A stretch of DNA of 64,000 nucleotides from Pseudaeromonas sp038247115 (GCA_038247115.1 JBBRVG010000006.1:1-64000); one strand, 5' to 3'; shown: positions 8,637 through 17,006, counted from the stretch's first letter. The notes: a model not told the origin generated them from the sequence alone. Translations and numbers: made by a program.

Positions 8637-8826
8637 AAAGAATGGAATTAGAGTTGTACTGAAATAGCACACCGCACGGACGAGCGGATTGCTGAGCAGA
8701 GGGAGCCGCCGGGCAAAGAAGCGAGCCCCATCACAGTCATGTGGAAAGAGATCCAAGCAGGCGCCGCTTTGATGAATCAAACTTGTCTATTGATGGATAT
8801 GATTTATAAGATGACCCACGATTTAG

Positions 8827-10122
8827 ATGACGAAATCGCTTTCACTATTTTCTGTACACCAGCAGGGGGCTCGCTTGAGATTCATACCAGCATGTTGTGG
8901 GCTACTGGGCATCACATTGACATATCTAGTTCCCGTCCTGGCACAGGCCACCACGCTGACGATCGCCTCCTACCCAAACTTTGATGCCGCCATTCGGGCC
9001 GCCATTCCCCGTTATGAACAACTGCATCCTGATATCCACATTCGCCTGGTGGCGCTGTCGTTTTACGATCACCACCATGCCATGACGAGCGCTCTGGCTA
9101 CCGGAGCCGGCTTGCCGGATATCATGGGGCTGGAGCAAGGTTATATTGGTCGCTTTGCCCATTCTGGTGGCCTCGAAGTCCTCAGTGCTCCGCCCTATAA
9201 CGCCCTGCAGTATCAGCCGTTGCTGGTGCCCTACACCATGGCGCAAGCCCAGAACGAGCAGGGAGAATTGATGGCCATGCCCGCCGACATAGGCCCAGGC
9301 TCGCTCTTTTACCGCCAGGATCTGTTGGCGCAAGCCGGTGTCTCACTCGAGGAGATGACCACATCCTGGGAGAACTTCATTCAGTCCGGAATTCGGCTCA
9401 AACAAAAATCTATCTATCTGGTGGCCAATGCCAGTGACCTGAAAGACATCTACATCCGCATCGGGCTCCAACCTGGTGAGGGGATCTATTTCAATCAAGC
9501 CGGCCAGAGTCTGGTGCGCAGCGAGCGTTTTGTCCGGGCCTTTACTCTGGCCAAGCAGGTCCGGGAGCAGGGGTTGGACGCCCGGTTGCAGATCTGGAGT
9601 AATGAGTGGGCCGAATCGATTCGCAGTGGACACATAGCCACCCAGATGATGGGCGCCTGGTTTGCCGGGCATCTGGCCAGTTGGATAGCGCCTGAAAGCA
9701 AAGGGCTATGGCGCGCCAGCCAATTACCGGCACATGCCTATGCCAGTTGGGGCGGCTCTTTCTATGCCATCCCCAGAGCCGCGGCGCATAAGCCTGAAGC
9801 CTGGGACTTTATTCGCTTTATGACGCTGGATACCGACATGCAGCTGGACGCATTTAAAAAACTCGATGCATTTCCCGCCCTGCTCAGTGCCCAACAGACC
9901 CCGCATATGGCAGAACCTATCGCCTACCTTGGCCAACAACAAGCCCGCTTAATCTGGAAGGATGCCGCCGACCGGATGCCGAGTATTATCCCGCATCAGC
10001 ATGATGCCATGGCCGCCGAGATCATCCGCAAACAGATGGATCTGGTACTCGAAGAGAACAAAGATATTGCAACTGCGCTAAAAGATGCCGAACGCCAAAT
10101 CAAGCGCAAGGCGAGACACTAA
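8827..10122 (+). CDS. ABC sugar importer, periplasmic binding protein
   Basis: 431-residue family-1 extracellular solute-binding protein. After a hydrophobic segment (CCGLLGITLTYLVPVLAQA) the mature protein starts TTLTIASYPNFDAAIR and carries IMGLEQGYIGRFAHSG, the domain-crossing strand PADIGPGSLFYRQDLLAQAG and MMGAWFAGHLASW, all typical of the MalE/UgpB-like oligosaccharide binders. The start is unsure: the N-terminus before the signal is long (about 18 residues) and no strong ribosome site precedes ATG 8827. Two permease genes follow with overlapping stops, so this is the first gene of an importer operon. Position next to the operators suggests beta-gluco-oligosaccharide transport (inference). 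No ATPase gene accompanies it. Confidence 0.85.
   Translation: MTKSLSLFSVHQQGARLRFIPACCGLLGITLTYLVPVLAQATTLTIASYPNFDAAIRAAIPRYEQLHPDIHIRLVALSFYDHHHAMTSALATGAGLPDIMGLEQGYIGRFAHSGGLEVLSAPPYNALQYQPLLVPYTMAQAQNEQGELMAMPADIGPGSLFYRQDLLAQAGVSLEEMTTSWENFIQSGIRLKQKSIYLVANASDLKDIYIRIGLQPGEGIYFNQAGQSLVRSERFVRAFTLAKQVREQGLDARLQIWSNEWAESIRSGHIATQMMGAWFAGHLASWIAPESKGLWRASQLPAHAYASWGGSFYAIPRAAAHKPEAWDFIRFMTLDTDMQLDAFKKLDAFPALLSAQQTPHMAEPIAYLGQQQARLIWKDAADRMPSIIPHQHDAMAAEIIRKQMDLVLEENKDIATALKDAERQIKRKARH
8832..8843. promoter_or_regulatory. Possible weak operator overlapping the start of the binding-protein gene
   Basis: GAAATCGCTTTC differs from the palindrome at one base but lies in codons 2-6; the match may be coincidental. 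Confidence 0.3.
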
Positions 10123-11072
10123 TGCACAGAGCTTGGAAAAAATATACGACCATCATCAACAAGCGATGGATCCCTTATCTCTATCTATCGCCATTTTTTA
10201 TTATATTTGTGGTGTTCGGATTGTACCCGATATTATTTTCCGCCTGGATTTCGTTACATGATTGGGACTTGAGTACATCGCCTTGGGATATGGAGTGGCA
10301 GGGGCTTGCCAACTATGAATACATACTGACCGATGAGTGGTTTTACCGCGCTCTCTATACCACACTATGGCTCGCTATCGTCGCCGGAGTGCCCCAGCAC
10401 CTCATCGCTCTGCCATTGGCCACCCTGCTATTTCGCTTATCAAATCGCACACGGCATTTTTTATTTTGCTTCTATTTTCTGCCATTTATCACCTCATCGG
10501 TCGCTATTTCACTGGTGTTTAGCTCTCTATTTTCCCGTGATTTTGGCGTATTAAACCAGGTTGTTTCTGGATTGCATGATTGGGTGGTATTCGATATTCA
10601 GCCTTTGGCGTGGCTATTTCCAGAACAGGCCATCGACTGGCAAGACTCGAGTCATATCCGCTGGACCATTGCCATGGTGGTGTTCTGGCGTTATGTCGGC
10701 TGGAATACCCTGTTATATCTTTCGGCGATGAAGACCATTCCCGAAGAGCTATTTGATGCCGCCTATCTGGAAGGTGCCGGGTTCTGGCAACAGCTACGCC
10801 ATGTCACGTTACCGATGCTCAGACCCATGATACTGTTGGCGTTGACGTTGAGTTTAATCGGCAATATGCAGTTATTCGAAGAGCCATTTATTCTGACTGC
10901 CGGGACTGGTGGATCCGGTCAGGCAGGCCAAACCATGGCCATGTACTTATATGCTACTGCGTTTGCCGAAGGGGATTTCGCCACCGCATCGGCCATCGCC
11001 TGGTTGTTATTTGTCATTCTGTTGGCGCTCTGCAGTTTAGGGCGCCGAATTAACCAGAAAAACAACGGATGA
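10122..11072 (+). CDS. ABC sugar importer permease, MalF-type
   Basis: 316-residue inner-membrane permease. It starts with a cytoplasmic basic segment, then YLYLSPFFIIFVVFGLYPILFSAW as the first membrane segment, typical of CUT1 permeases. The EAA-type cytoplasmic loop that docks the ATPase reads EELFDAAYLEGAGFWQQLRHVTLPMLRP, in two pieces EELFDAAYLEGAG and FWQQLRHVTLPMLRP. Start overlaps the binding-protein stop (TAATG) and its end overlaps the next permease (ATGA), so the three are tightly coupled. Confidence 0.92.
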   Translation: MHRAWKKYTTIINKRWIPYLYLSPFFIIFVVFGLYPILFSAWISLHDWDLSTSPWDMEWQGLANYEYILTDEWFYRALYTTLWLAIVAGVPQHLIALPLATLLFRLSNRTRHFLFCFYFLPFITSSVAISLVFSSLFSRDFGVLNQVVSGLHDWVVFDIQPLAWLFPEQAIDWQDSSHIRWTIAMVVFWRYVGWNTLLYLSAMKTIPEELFDAAYLEGAGFWQQLRHVTLPMLRPMILLALTLSLIGNMQLFEEPFILTAGTGGSGQAGQTMAMYLYATAFAEGDFATASAIAWLLFVILLALCSLGRRINQKNNG

Positions 11073-11905
11073 ATAGGATGCATCACAGCTCATCACCCCA
11101 TTGGCTACTCCCTGGTATCATTGGCTTGGGCGCCATCCTGATGGTGTTGCCGTTCTGGTTTATGCTGGTATTTGCCACCCATGATGAAGCCCATATATTT
11201 GCCGTCCCACCACCGCTGTGGTTTGGCGATCAACTGGGTGAGAACATATCCCAGCTATTAAACAGACTCCCCTATTTTTGGCATAACCTGTCGAATAGCT
11301 TTTATATCGCCATCATGACCACGGGATTGAATCTATTATTTTGCTCCTTGGCGGGCTGCGCCTTTGCGCTGTATCAATTCAAAGGCAAGAAATGGCTATT
11401 TAATTTGGTGCTTGGCACCATGTTATTGCCCGGCTTTTTAAATATGATCCCCAATGCCTTGATGATTGCCATGTTCGGCTGGATCAACGAGCCCAAGGCG
11501 CTGTATATTCCAGCGGCCTGCGGTGCATTCGGGGTATTTTTAATGCGCCAATATATCGAGCAAGCGGTACCCTATGAAGTGATTGAGGCGGCCCGGCTGG
11601 ATGGTTGCAGCGAGTGGGGCCTATATCGGTATATGGTCTTGCCGCTCATCAGACCCGCATTATTCACCCTGGCCCTGCTGACCTTTATTGCCTCCTGGAA
11701 TAATTTTATGGCCCCCCTGGTCGTATTACGCGATATGGAGAGCTATACCCTGCCCCTGGCTTTACGAGCCCTGCAAGGCGTGGGGGTTGTCCCCTGGGGT
11801 GCGGTCTGTGCCGGGGCTGCGATTGCCGTTATGCCACTGATCATCTTGCTTATTTTTACCTCCCATCAGCTGATCGATCGCCTGAGTCAGGGTTATTCAA
11901 AATAA
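11069..11905 (+). CDS. ABC sugar importer permease, MalG-type
   Basis: 278-residue partner permease with about six membrane segments (LLPGIIGLGAILMVLPFWFML first). The EAA loop is present: YEVIEAARLDGCSEWGLYRY followed by MVLPLIRP. The last gene of the importer operon; a structured repeat and a hairpin terminator follow. A CUT1 importer needs a MalK/MsiK-like ATPase, which is not encoded here, so a shared ATPase elsewhere is expected. Confidence 0.92.
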   Translation: MNRMHHSSSPHWLLPGIIGLGAILMVLPFWFMLVFATHDEAHIFAVPPPLWFGDQLGENISQLLNRLPYFWHNLSNSFYIAIMTTGLNLLFCSLAGCAFALYQFKGKKWLFNLVLGTMLLPGFLNMIPNALMIAMFGWINEPKALYIPAACGAFGVFLMRQYIEQAVPYEVIEAARLDGCSEWGLYRYMVLPLIRPALFTLALLTFIASWNNFMAPLVVLRDMESYTLPLALRALQGVGVVPWGAVCAGAAIAVMPLIILLIFTSHQLIDRLSQGYSK

Positions 11906-11944
11906 GTGTTTATGCCAGGCGCGCGCGAATAGGGCGGTGGGAAT

Positions 11945-12025
11945 AACCTGAAAGCCGACCGTAGGCATCAGGGATGATGCCTTCGAGCCTCCATGGATGG
12001 ATTCACGGCGTGTCGGCGTCAGGTT
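11945..12025. repeat. Structured intergenic repeat, copy 2 (divergent)
   Basis: Same layout as copy 1 but with compensatory substitutions: ends AACCTGA/TCAGGTT, inner stem GCCGAC/GTCGGC, main hairpin AGGCATCA/ATGATGCCT (approximately), small hairpin TCCA-TGGA-TGGA. Sequence diverges while pairing is kept. Confidence 0.7.
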
Positions 12026-12065
12026 GCCCAGGCGCAGTATTACAACCCACACCAAACGCCAAAAC

Positions 12066-12086
12066 GAGGGGCACTCAGTGCCCCTC
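12066..12086. terminator. Bidirectional terminator between the ABC operon and the GH16 gene
   Basis: Stem GAGGGGCACT / AGTGCCCCTC with single-base loop region; followed by TATTATAT on the plus strand and GTTTTG on the minus strand. Serves two converging transcripts. Confidence 0.65.
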
Positions 12087-12104
12087 TATTATATCCCCTG
12101 ATTA

Positions 12105-12800
12105 TTATTCCCAAGTCTGAACGGATATATATTTATATTTGGCGTAGGCCTGCTGCCCATTATAGGAGCTAGGGGGGAACTGCTTGTTAGCACTGATCCA
12201 GTTATTCACAAATAGCTGCATCCAACCGGTCACAGGGCGATTCTCCCGGCGAACCGTGACCCACTTGTTCTCGGTACGGCTAAATACCTGCCAGGTCACA
12301 CCATATTCATCAATATTGAAGGCATAACGTTCCATATTCCAGATCGCCATACCATATTTACCCAGATCAATATCGACCGGATATTGCTTACCCTGGATCC
12401 AGACATTGGTGTGCAGCAGATTCGTTCCGCCCATCAGTTCAATATCCACTTCATAGTGGCTGCTGGTGCTGGCTTCTCCGACATAAGTAAAGAAGGAGCT
12501 GATAGTTCCCGGAACTGCACCCGCTTGCATCTGGACTTCATAACGGCCGCGGCGGGTATAGTTGTAGCTGCGCATCTCCGCACAACTCTTGTTACCACTG
12601 ACTGTTTTGGCATTTAAAATAGCCATGTTCGATTCGATCCAGACATTCGCAGCCCGCCAGGTGCAATCAAATTCCGAGCCGCCATTGCGCCACCCATCGG
12701 AGACTTGCCAGTCCTGATTATTCCACCACAAGGCCGATGCCTGGGTTGCATATAAACCGCTCGCTAGCAATACCGCGGCCATAACTCCAATTTTACGCAT
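12105..12800 (-). CDS. GH16 family beta-glucanase (licheninase-like), secreted
   Basis: Endo-acting beta-1,3-1,4-glucanase candidate. ATG 12800 has AGGAG upstream with about 10-nt spacing; a GTG at 12809 sits right on that site and is less likely. The 231-residue product has a signal peptide (VMAAVLLASGLYATQASA). The catalytic loop reads EVDIEL, with Glu117 nucleophile, Asp119 and Glu121 acid/base; bacterial lichenases usually have EIDIEF, so the final Phe is Leu. Cys46 and Cys73 may form the disulfide known from Bacillus lichenases. Other matches: SFFTYVGEA, NLLHTNVW, YAFNIDEYGVTW. The single-gene unit has 21-bp-spaced direct repeats upstream but no GAAATCGATTTC site. Confidence 0.88.
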   Translation of the reverse strand: MRKIGVMAAVLLASGLYATQASALWWNNQDWQVSDGWRNGGSEFDCTWRAANVWIESNMAILNAKTVSGNKSCAEMRSYNYTRRGRYEVQMQAGAVPGTISSFFTYVGEASTSSHYEVDIELMGGTNLLHTNVWIQGKQYPVDIDLGKYGMAIWNMERYAFNIDEYGVTWQVFSRTENKWVTVRRENRPVTGWMQLFVNNWISANKQFPPSSYNGQQAYAKYKYISVQTWE

Positions 12801-12910
12801 TGTATCCACACTCCTCTGTGTTTAATGGATGACAACTTAGGTCGAAATAAGAATAGCGAGGGAATAGAATAAAAAACGAAACTGAAATCGCGTCATGAAT
12901 ATTTCATACT

Positions 12911-12941
12911 ATTGAAACTATCAGCAGCACCATTGAAACTA
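12911..12941. promoter_or_regulatory. Direct repeats 21 bp apart upstream of GH16
   Basis: ATTGAAACT at 12911 and 12932 (21-bp periodicity, same orientation) lie about 110-140 bp before the GH16 start. Such spacing puts two half-sites on one face of the helix and suits an AraC-type or similar activator. Regulator unknown. Confidence 0.35.
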
Positions 12942-13036
12942 ATGACAAATAAAACAATTAAGGGTTATATTGAGACCATAAAAAAGCCACCGACAGGGCG
13001 GTGGCAAAGTGGACTTCCAATCCGATAAACCAAAAA

Positions 13037-13348
13037 CTATTTTGCCTGACGGCGATAAATCTCAACTAATTCGGTGGCCAACTCGCGACACAGAATGGAG
13101 GTCATCAAATGATCCTGGGCATGTACCATCACCAGCGTCATCTTGGTTTTACCTTCACCCTCATCCGCTTCAATCAGTTTGGTCTGTACCGAATGAGCGG
13201 CTTTCCCAGCATCAATCGCTTCGGACAATAAGGCATCCGCTTCGGTAAATAAACCGGCACGCGCTTGACGCAAGGCTTCAAAACAAAGGCTACGCGATTG
13301 TCCGGCGTTAACGATAATACCCATCACTGCTTCTTCAAGATCCAACAT
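13037..13348 (-). CDS. PTS system, lactose/cellobiose-type IIA
   Basis: Phosphocarrier that passes phosphate from HPr to IIB in the cellobiose/lactose PTS family. ATG 13348 has AGGAG at 6-nt spacing; the 103-residue product matches the usual 100-116. It is all-helical with the phospho-site motif VHAQDHLMT (His76/His80 region) near the end of the third helix and starts LDLEEAVMGIIVNAGQSRS. It is the last gene of the order IIB-IIC-GH1-IIA. Confidence 0.93.
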   Translation of the reverse strand: MLDLEEAVMGIIVNAGQSRSLCFEALRQARAGLFTEADALLSEAIDAGKAAHSVQTKLIEADEGEGKTKMTLVMVHAQDHLMTSILCRELATELVEIYRRQAK

Positions 13349-13358
13349 CTCTTTCTCC

Positions 13359-14738
13359 TTAAAACCCGTTATTTCGTGAAACCTCGGCAAACCATTCGCC
13401 ACTTTTCTTGACGGTGCGCTGCTGAGTATTTAAATCAAGGCTGATGAAGCCATATCGATTTTTATAGGCGTTCATCCAGGACCAATTATCGATAAAGGTC
13501 CACAAATGATATCCACGGCAATTACACCCCTCGAGAATGGAGGTATGGATCCATTGCAGATGGCCGCGGATAAAATCAATGCGGTAATCATCTTTCACTT
13601 GGCCATCGTCACCAATGAAGCGATGTTCCCCTTCCACGCCCATGCCATTTTCCGAGATATAACTGGGGATATTTCCATAGTTGTCACGCAGATTGGTCAA
13701 GATGTCGTAGATGCCACGCTCATAGATTTCCCAACCGCGGTAAGGATTCATCTTGCGACCCGGCATCTCGTAATTTTCGAAGAACCAATCCGGTAAGAAT
13801 GGAGTCCCGGGCTGGATGGCGGTCATCCGGGCTTTGACCCGTCGCGGTTGGTAGTAGTTGATGCCGAGCAGATCAATCTTGCCAGCGGCGAGCAACTCCT
13901 TGTCTCCCATTTGGGTCACCGGCATCTGGTCATGTTCCAGCAGTATGTCGATCAGCTCCTGGGGATAGCAACCCTTGACCGCCGGATCGAGGAACGCCCG
14001 ATTGAAGAACAGATCGGCAATAAACGAAGCTTTCAAATCCGCCGGATGTGAAGAGCGTGGATAAGAGGGTGTCAGATTCAGCACTATGCCGATCTGGCCC
14101 GGCAGATTCAGCGCACGGTAGCGAACGACCGCCAGGCTATGGGCCAGCATCATGTGGAAGGCCACTTGAGCGGCGCGACGGAAATCCATCTGGTTCGGGT
14201 AGTGGAAGTCATACAGATAACCCCCTTCCACCACGACCACCGGCTCATTGAAGGTCATCCAGCAGGCAACCCGGTCGCCAAACAGCTGGAAGCAGATGTC
14301 GGCGTACTGGGCATAGGCCTCGACCGTGGCGCGATTTTCCCAGCCGCCCTGCTGTTGCCAGTACATCGGCATATCAAAGTGGAACAGTCCGATAAAGGGT
14401 TTGATCCCCTTGGCCAGCAACTCATCAATCACCTGGTTATAGAAGGCAACCGCCTCGGGATTGACGGTTTTGCCATCCGGCATCAGCCGGGCCCAGGAAA
14501 TCGAGGTGCGGAAGCTGTTGTGACCGATTTCCGCCATCAGCGCGATATCGTCCTGATAACGCTCATAAAACGTCGAGGTATCCGCCGGGCCAATCTGATT
14601 GTGAAAACGGTGGGGTTCGGTGGCAAACCAATGATCCCAAATCGTGGGCGCCTTGCCGCCTTCAGCCGCGGCGCCTTCTGATTGCGCGGCTGATGAAGCA
14701 CTGCCCCACCAAAACCCTTCGGGGAATTTATACTGCAT
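13359..14738 (-). CDS. GH1 6-phospho-beta-glucosidase
   Basis: Cytoplasmic enzyme hydrolysing PTS-imported cellobiose-6'-phosphate. It has 459 residues. The acid/base is in TFNEP (Glu165) and the nucleophile in SENGMG (Glu363); the N-terminus FPEGFWWGSASSAAQSEG is the family start. The loop NWSWMNAYKNRYGF aligns with the phosphate-binding Ser-Lys-Tyr region of 6-phospho enzymes; the Lys appears one position earlier than in LacG. Location between the PTS IIC and IIA genes, with a good GAGGA site before ATG 14738, supports a phosphorylated substrate. Confidence 0.92.
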   Translation of the reverse strand: MQYKFPEGFWWGSASSAAQSEGAAAEGGKAPTIWDHWFATEPHRFHNQIGPADTSTFYERYQDDIALMAEIGHNSFRTSISWARLMPDGKTVNPEAVAFYNQVIDELLAKGIKPFIGLFHFDMPMYWQQQGGWENRATVEAYAQYADICFQLFGDRVACWMTFNEPVVVVEGGYLYDFHYPNQMDFRRAAQVAFHMMLAHSLAVVRYRALNLPGQIGIVLNLTPSYPRSSHPADLKASFIADLFFNRAFLDPAVKGCYPQELIDILLEHDQMPVTQMGDKELLAAGKIDLLGINYYQPRRVKARMTAIQPGTPFLPDWFFENYEMPGRKMNPYRGWEIYERGIYDILTNLRDNYGNIPSYISENGMGVEGEHRFIGDDGQVKDDYRIDFIRGHLQWIHTSILEGCNCRGYHLWTFIDNWSWMNAYKNRYGFISLDLNTQQRTVKKSGEWFAEVSRNNGF

Positions 14739-14796
14739 GACCTTTTCCTCTTGGTATTCGGGCAGCGGATATAGCCCTATCCGCTGCCTGGGGTGA

Positions 14797-16131
14797 TTAA
14801 GCCTGACTCGGCTCTGGACTCATGGCGTCGGATTCTTCGCTCTTGGCGTTCTCCGCATCTTGTTGCAACAGGGTGCGCTCGTAGGCCCGGACGAAGGGGT
14901 AGTACATCAGCGCCGAGATGCCCATGCAGATGAAACACATGATGACCGGGCTGAGTGCCCAGTTGGTGGCCCAGGAGGCACCGATAGGCGCCGGTGTCGT
15001 CCAGGCGGTCAGCATCACCACTTTCTCGACCAGACCCAGATCCACGGCAAACCAGGCCAGGATGGCGTTGACGACCGGGATCAGGATGAACGGCAGGAAG
15101 AACACAGGGTTCATGATGATGGGCGCACCAAACAGGATCGGCTCGTTGATATTGAAGAAGCCGGGAACCACGCCCATGCGCCCAATGGTGCGTAGATGCA
15201 CGGCACGGCTACGCATCAGCAAGAACGCCAAGGGTAAGGTAGAGCCGACACCGCCGATAAACAGGAAGTGATCCCAAAATCCCGGCAAGAAGGTGTGGGG
15301 AATAGCCTGGCCTGCGGCCAGGGCCGCCTGGTTGGTGGCCAGATTGGCCATCCAGAACGGATTCATGATACCGGTGACGATCATGGTGCCGTGGATACCG
15401 GCAAACCAGAGGATTTGGCACACCAGCACCGCCAGGATAACCGCCGGCAGACTGTCGGAGGCGGCGACCAGCGGCTTGAGCATGGCCATGATGGCTTCTG
15501 GCAGAATCATGCCCGTGGTGTGCTGCAGCAGCAGGTTGAAGGGATGCAGGGTCAGGATGATCACCAGCACCGGGATCAAGACTTCAAACGAGCGAGCCAC
15601 CCCGGTCGGCACCTGATCCGGCAGGCGGATGGTGATGTTGTTACGCTTGAGCCAGGCATAGACTTCGGTGGAGTAGATGGCACAGAGCAAGGCGGTAAAG
15701 ATCCCCTGCCCCGAGAAGTATTGGGTGGAGATGACACCATCTTTATATTGCGCCGCCACCAACATAAACGACATCAAGGAGAGCAGGCCCGTGGTGATCG
15801 GATCCAGCGAATACTGCTTGGCCAGACTGGAGGCGACGCCAACCGAGATAAACAGCGTCATCAAGCCCATGCTCATGTTGAAGGGCAACATGAGTTCGGC
15901 GCGATAGGTGGTTGAAAAATCAAGCCAGGCCCGGGCGAAGCCCCAGGTGGTTTCATTGGAAATCGGCGGGAAGATGAACACCAGCATGAAACTGCCGACG
16001 ATCATGAAGGGCAGCGCGGCAATAAAACCATCACGGATGGCCAGCACATACCGCTGCTGCCCCAGCTTTCCAGCTAATGGGCCTATGCGTTGCTCAATCA
16101 GCCCCACCAGCATGCTATAGAGTGAACTCAT
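14797..16131 (-). CDS. PTS system, cellobiose-type IIC permease
   Basis: 444-residue membrane component of the lactose/cellobiose PTS family (ChbC about 450). About ten hydrophobic segments; the substrate-site signature FNINEPILFGAPIIMNP is intact, as are LPFMIVGSFMLVF and WFAGIHGTMI. The C-terminus after the last membrane segment is a short acidic tail (ENAKSEESDAMSPEPS). Lies 28 bp after IIB and 58 bp before GH1. Substrate is probably cellobiose or another beta-glucoside, from the linked GH1. Confidence 0.94.
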   Translation of the reverse strand: MSSLYSMLVGLIEQRIGPLAGKLGQQRYVLAIRDGFIAALPFMIVGSFMLVFIFPPISNETTWGFARAWLDFSTTYRAELMLPFNMSMGLMTLFISVGVASSLAKQYSLDPITTGLLSLMSFMLVAAQYKDGVISTQYFSGQGIFTALLCAIYSTEVYAWLKRNNITIRLPDQVPTGVARSFEVLIPVLVIILTLHPFNLLLQHTTGMILPEAIMAMLKPLVAASDSLPAVILAVLVCQILWFAGIHGTMIVTGIMNPFWMANLATNQAALAAGQAIPHTFLPGFWDHFLFIGGVGSTLPLAFLLMRSRAVHLRTIGRMGVVPGFFNINEPILFGAPIIMNPVFFLPFILIPVVNAILAWFAVDLGLVEKVVMLTAWTTPAPIGASWATNWALSPVIMCFICMGISALMYYPFVRAYERTLLQQDAENAKSEESDAMSPEPSQA

Positions 16132-16159
16132 AATTTTTTATCCTTCCTTGTCGGTGTCA

Positions 16160-16465
16160 TTAACCAATCAGGGACAAGGCGAAATCCAGCACCTTGTCTC
16201 CCCGTTGCATGCCGTAATCCATCATGTCGATCGGCTGCACCTTGATGCCATGAGGACCCGCCTTGGCCTGCAGCTCGGGTTGCATGTATTTGATTTGCGG
16301 CCCCAATAACACCACCTGATATTTCGGCATCTGGTCATCAAACTCCGAAGCGCCGAAGGCCTTGATATCGACGGGTAAGCCCCGCTTCTCCGCCTCAATC
16401 ACCATTTTCTTCACCAGCATGCTGGTCGACATACCGGCAGAGCAGCACAGCATAATTTTCTTCAT
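16160..16465 (-). CDS. PTS system, cellobiose-type IIB
   Basis: 101-residue IIB with phosphorylated Cys8 in the loop CCSAGMSTSMLV and the following VVLLGPQIKYM strand, as in ChbB. First gene of the IIB-IIC-GH1-IIA operon. The upstream region has a perfect LacI-type operator, a variant operator and a strong CRP site, which together indicate induction by beta-glucosides and catabolite control. Confidence 0.95.
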   Translation of the reverse strand: MKKIMLCCSAGMSTSMLVKKMVIEAEKRGLPVDIKAFGASEFDDQMPKYQVVLLGPQIKYMQPELQAKAGPHGIKVQPIDMMDYGMQRGDKVLDFALSLIG

Positions 16466-16519
16466 GATTAGTCCTCTGGATTAACGTTGCACGCACTATA
16501 GATCGACCAAAGAACTTGA

Positions 16520-16531
16520 GAAATCGATTTC
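16520..16531. promoter_or_regulatory. LacI-type operator, perfect palindrome
   Basis: GAAATCGATTTC, 54 bp upstream of the IIB start codon, where it would block RNA polymerase. Confidence 0.72.
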
Positions 16532-16550
16532 ACGATCTGAAATTACCAAT

Positions 16551-16566
16551 TGTGATTCCGATCACT
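16551..16566. promoter_or_regulatory. CRP-binding site
   Basis: TGTGATTCCGATCACT matches TGTGA-N6-TCACA at nine of ten conserved positions; about 90 bp before the IIB start. Confidence 0.7.
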
Positions 16567-16697
16567 ACAGAGGCATCAATAGATCGAATACGAACAAGTG
16601 AATTCAGTCTATATATATGTAATTAAAGGACTTTAGGATTAAATGAAAATATGGCTGCGTATGGGGCTTTTTATTTAATCATCCATGGCAGTATCTA

Positions 16698-16709
16698 GGC
16701 ATCGATTTC
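16698..16709. promoter_or_regulatory. LacI-type operator, variant
   Basis: GGCATCGATTTC, identical to the site at 8625. Confidence 0.6.
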
Positions 16710-16742
16710 ACAGTAAGTCATGCGGAGGTGAGTGATGGTTTT

Positions 16743-17006
16743 TCATTCGTCGACCTGCGGTGACAAGAGATCCGAGCGATAGCCACCAGGAAACAGCGTA
16801 AGAACTACACCCAGAAGCACGGCCCAGAAGCCTAGCCAAGACAGCAGAGCGCCAAGACACAAGCGCACCAGCACAGGGGGATAGAACCGGGAGCGATAAC
16901 TCTCTCCCGGTGAAGGTCGGTCAATGGGCTCAGAAGGGATTAATCGCCAGCCGGCGGCGCGGCGACGGCTGAGCTGGGTGATCCCGGCACGGCAGACACT
17001 GCACAT
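16743..17006 (-). CDS. Possible small membrane protein overlapping the binding-protein gene end
   Basis: An 87-codon frame starting inside the last 67 bp of the sugar-binding-protein gene. The C-terminal half contains one long hydrophobic stretch (LVRLCLGALLSWLGFWAVLLGVVLTLF) flanked by basic residues, given here as two parts: LVRLCLGALLSW and LGFWAVLLGVVLTLF. This is what a single-span inner-membrane protein looks like. No family recognised, no clear ribosome site, and the second binding-protein locus has nothing equivalent. It may be spurious. Confidence 0.25.
   Translation of the reverse strand: MCSVCRAGITQLSRRRAAGWRLIPSEPIDRPSPGESYRSRFYPPVLVRLCLGALLSWLGFWAVLLGVVLTLFPGGYRSDLLSPQVDE

Larger units (their letters stand above)
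8200..8826. promoter_or_regulatory. Divergent regulatory region with several operators
   Basis: This 627-bp space separates the lipoprotein/porin operon (minus) from the ABC importer operon (plus). It holds three copies of the GAAATCGATTTC-type operator (8268, 8309, 8625), with a fourth weaker match just over the ABC start codon. Promoter boxes could not be assigned with confidence. No gene is evident; short open frames here lack ribosome sites and domain content. Confidence 0.65.
16466..16742. promoter_or_regulatory. Regulatory region of the PTS operon
   Basis: Contains the perfect operator (16520), a CRP site (16551-16566) and a variant operator (16698). The operators are 178 bp apart, a distance compatible with repressor looping. 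The minus-strand promoter should lie between the CRP site and 16470. The stretch 16600-16680 is A/T rich and shows no gene. Confidence 0.6.

Noticed and set aside
8502..8780. Short open frames in the divergent region before the ABC operon
   Set aside because: They cover operator sites, lack ribosome sites and have no hydrophobic or domain pattern.
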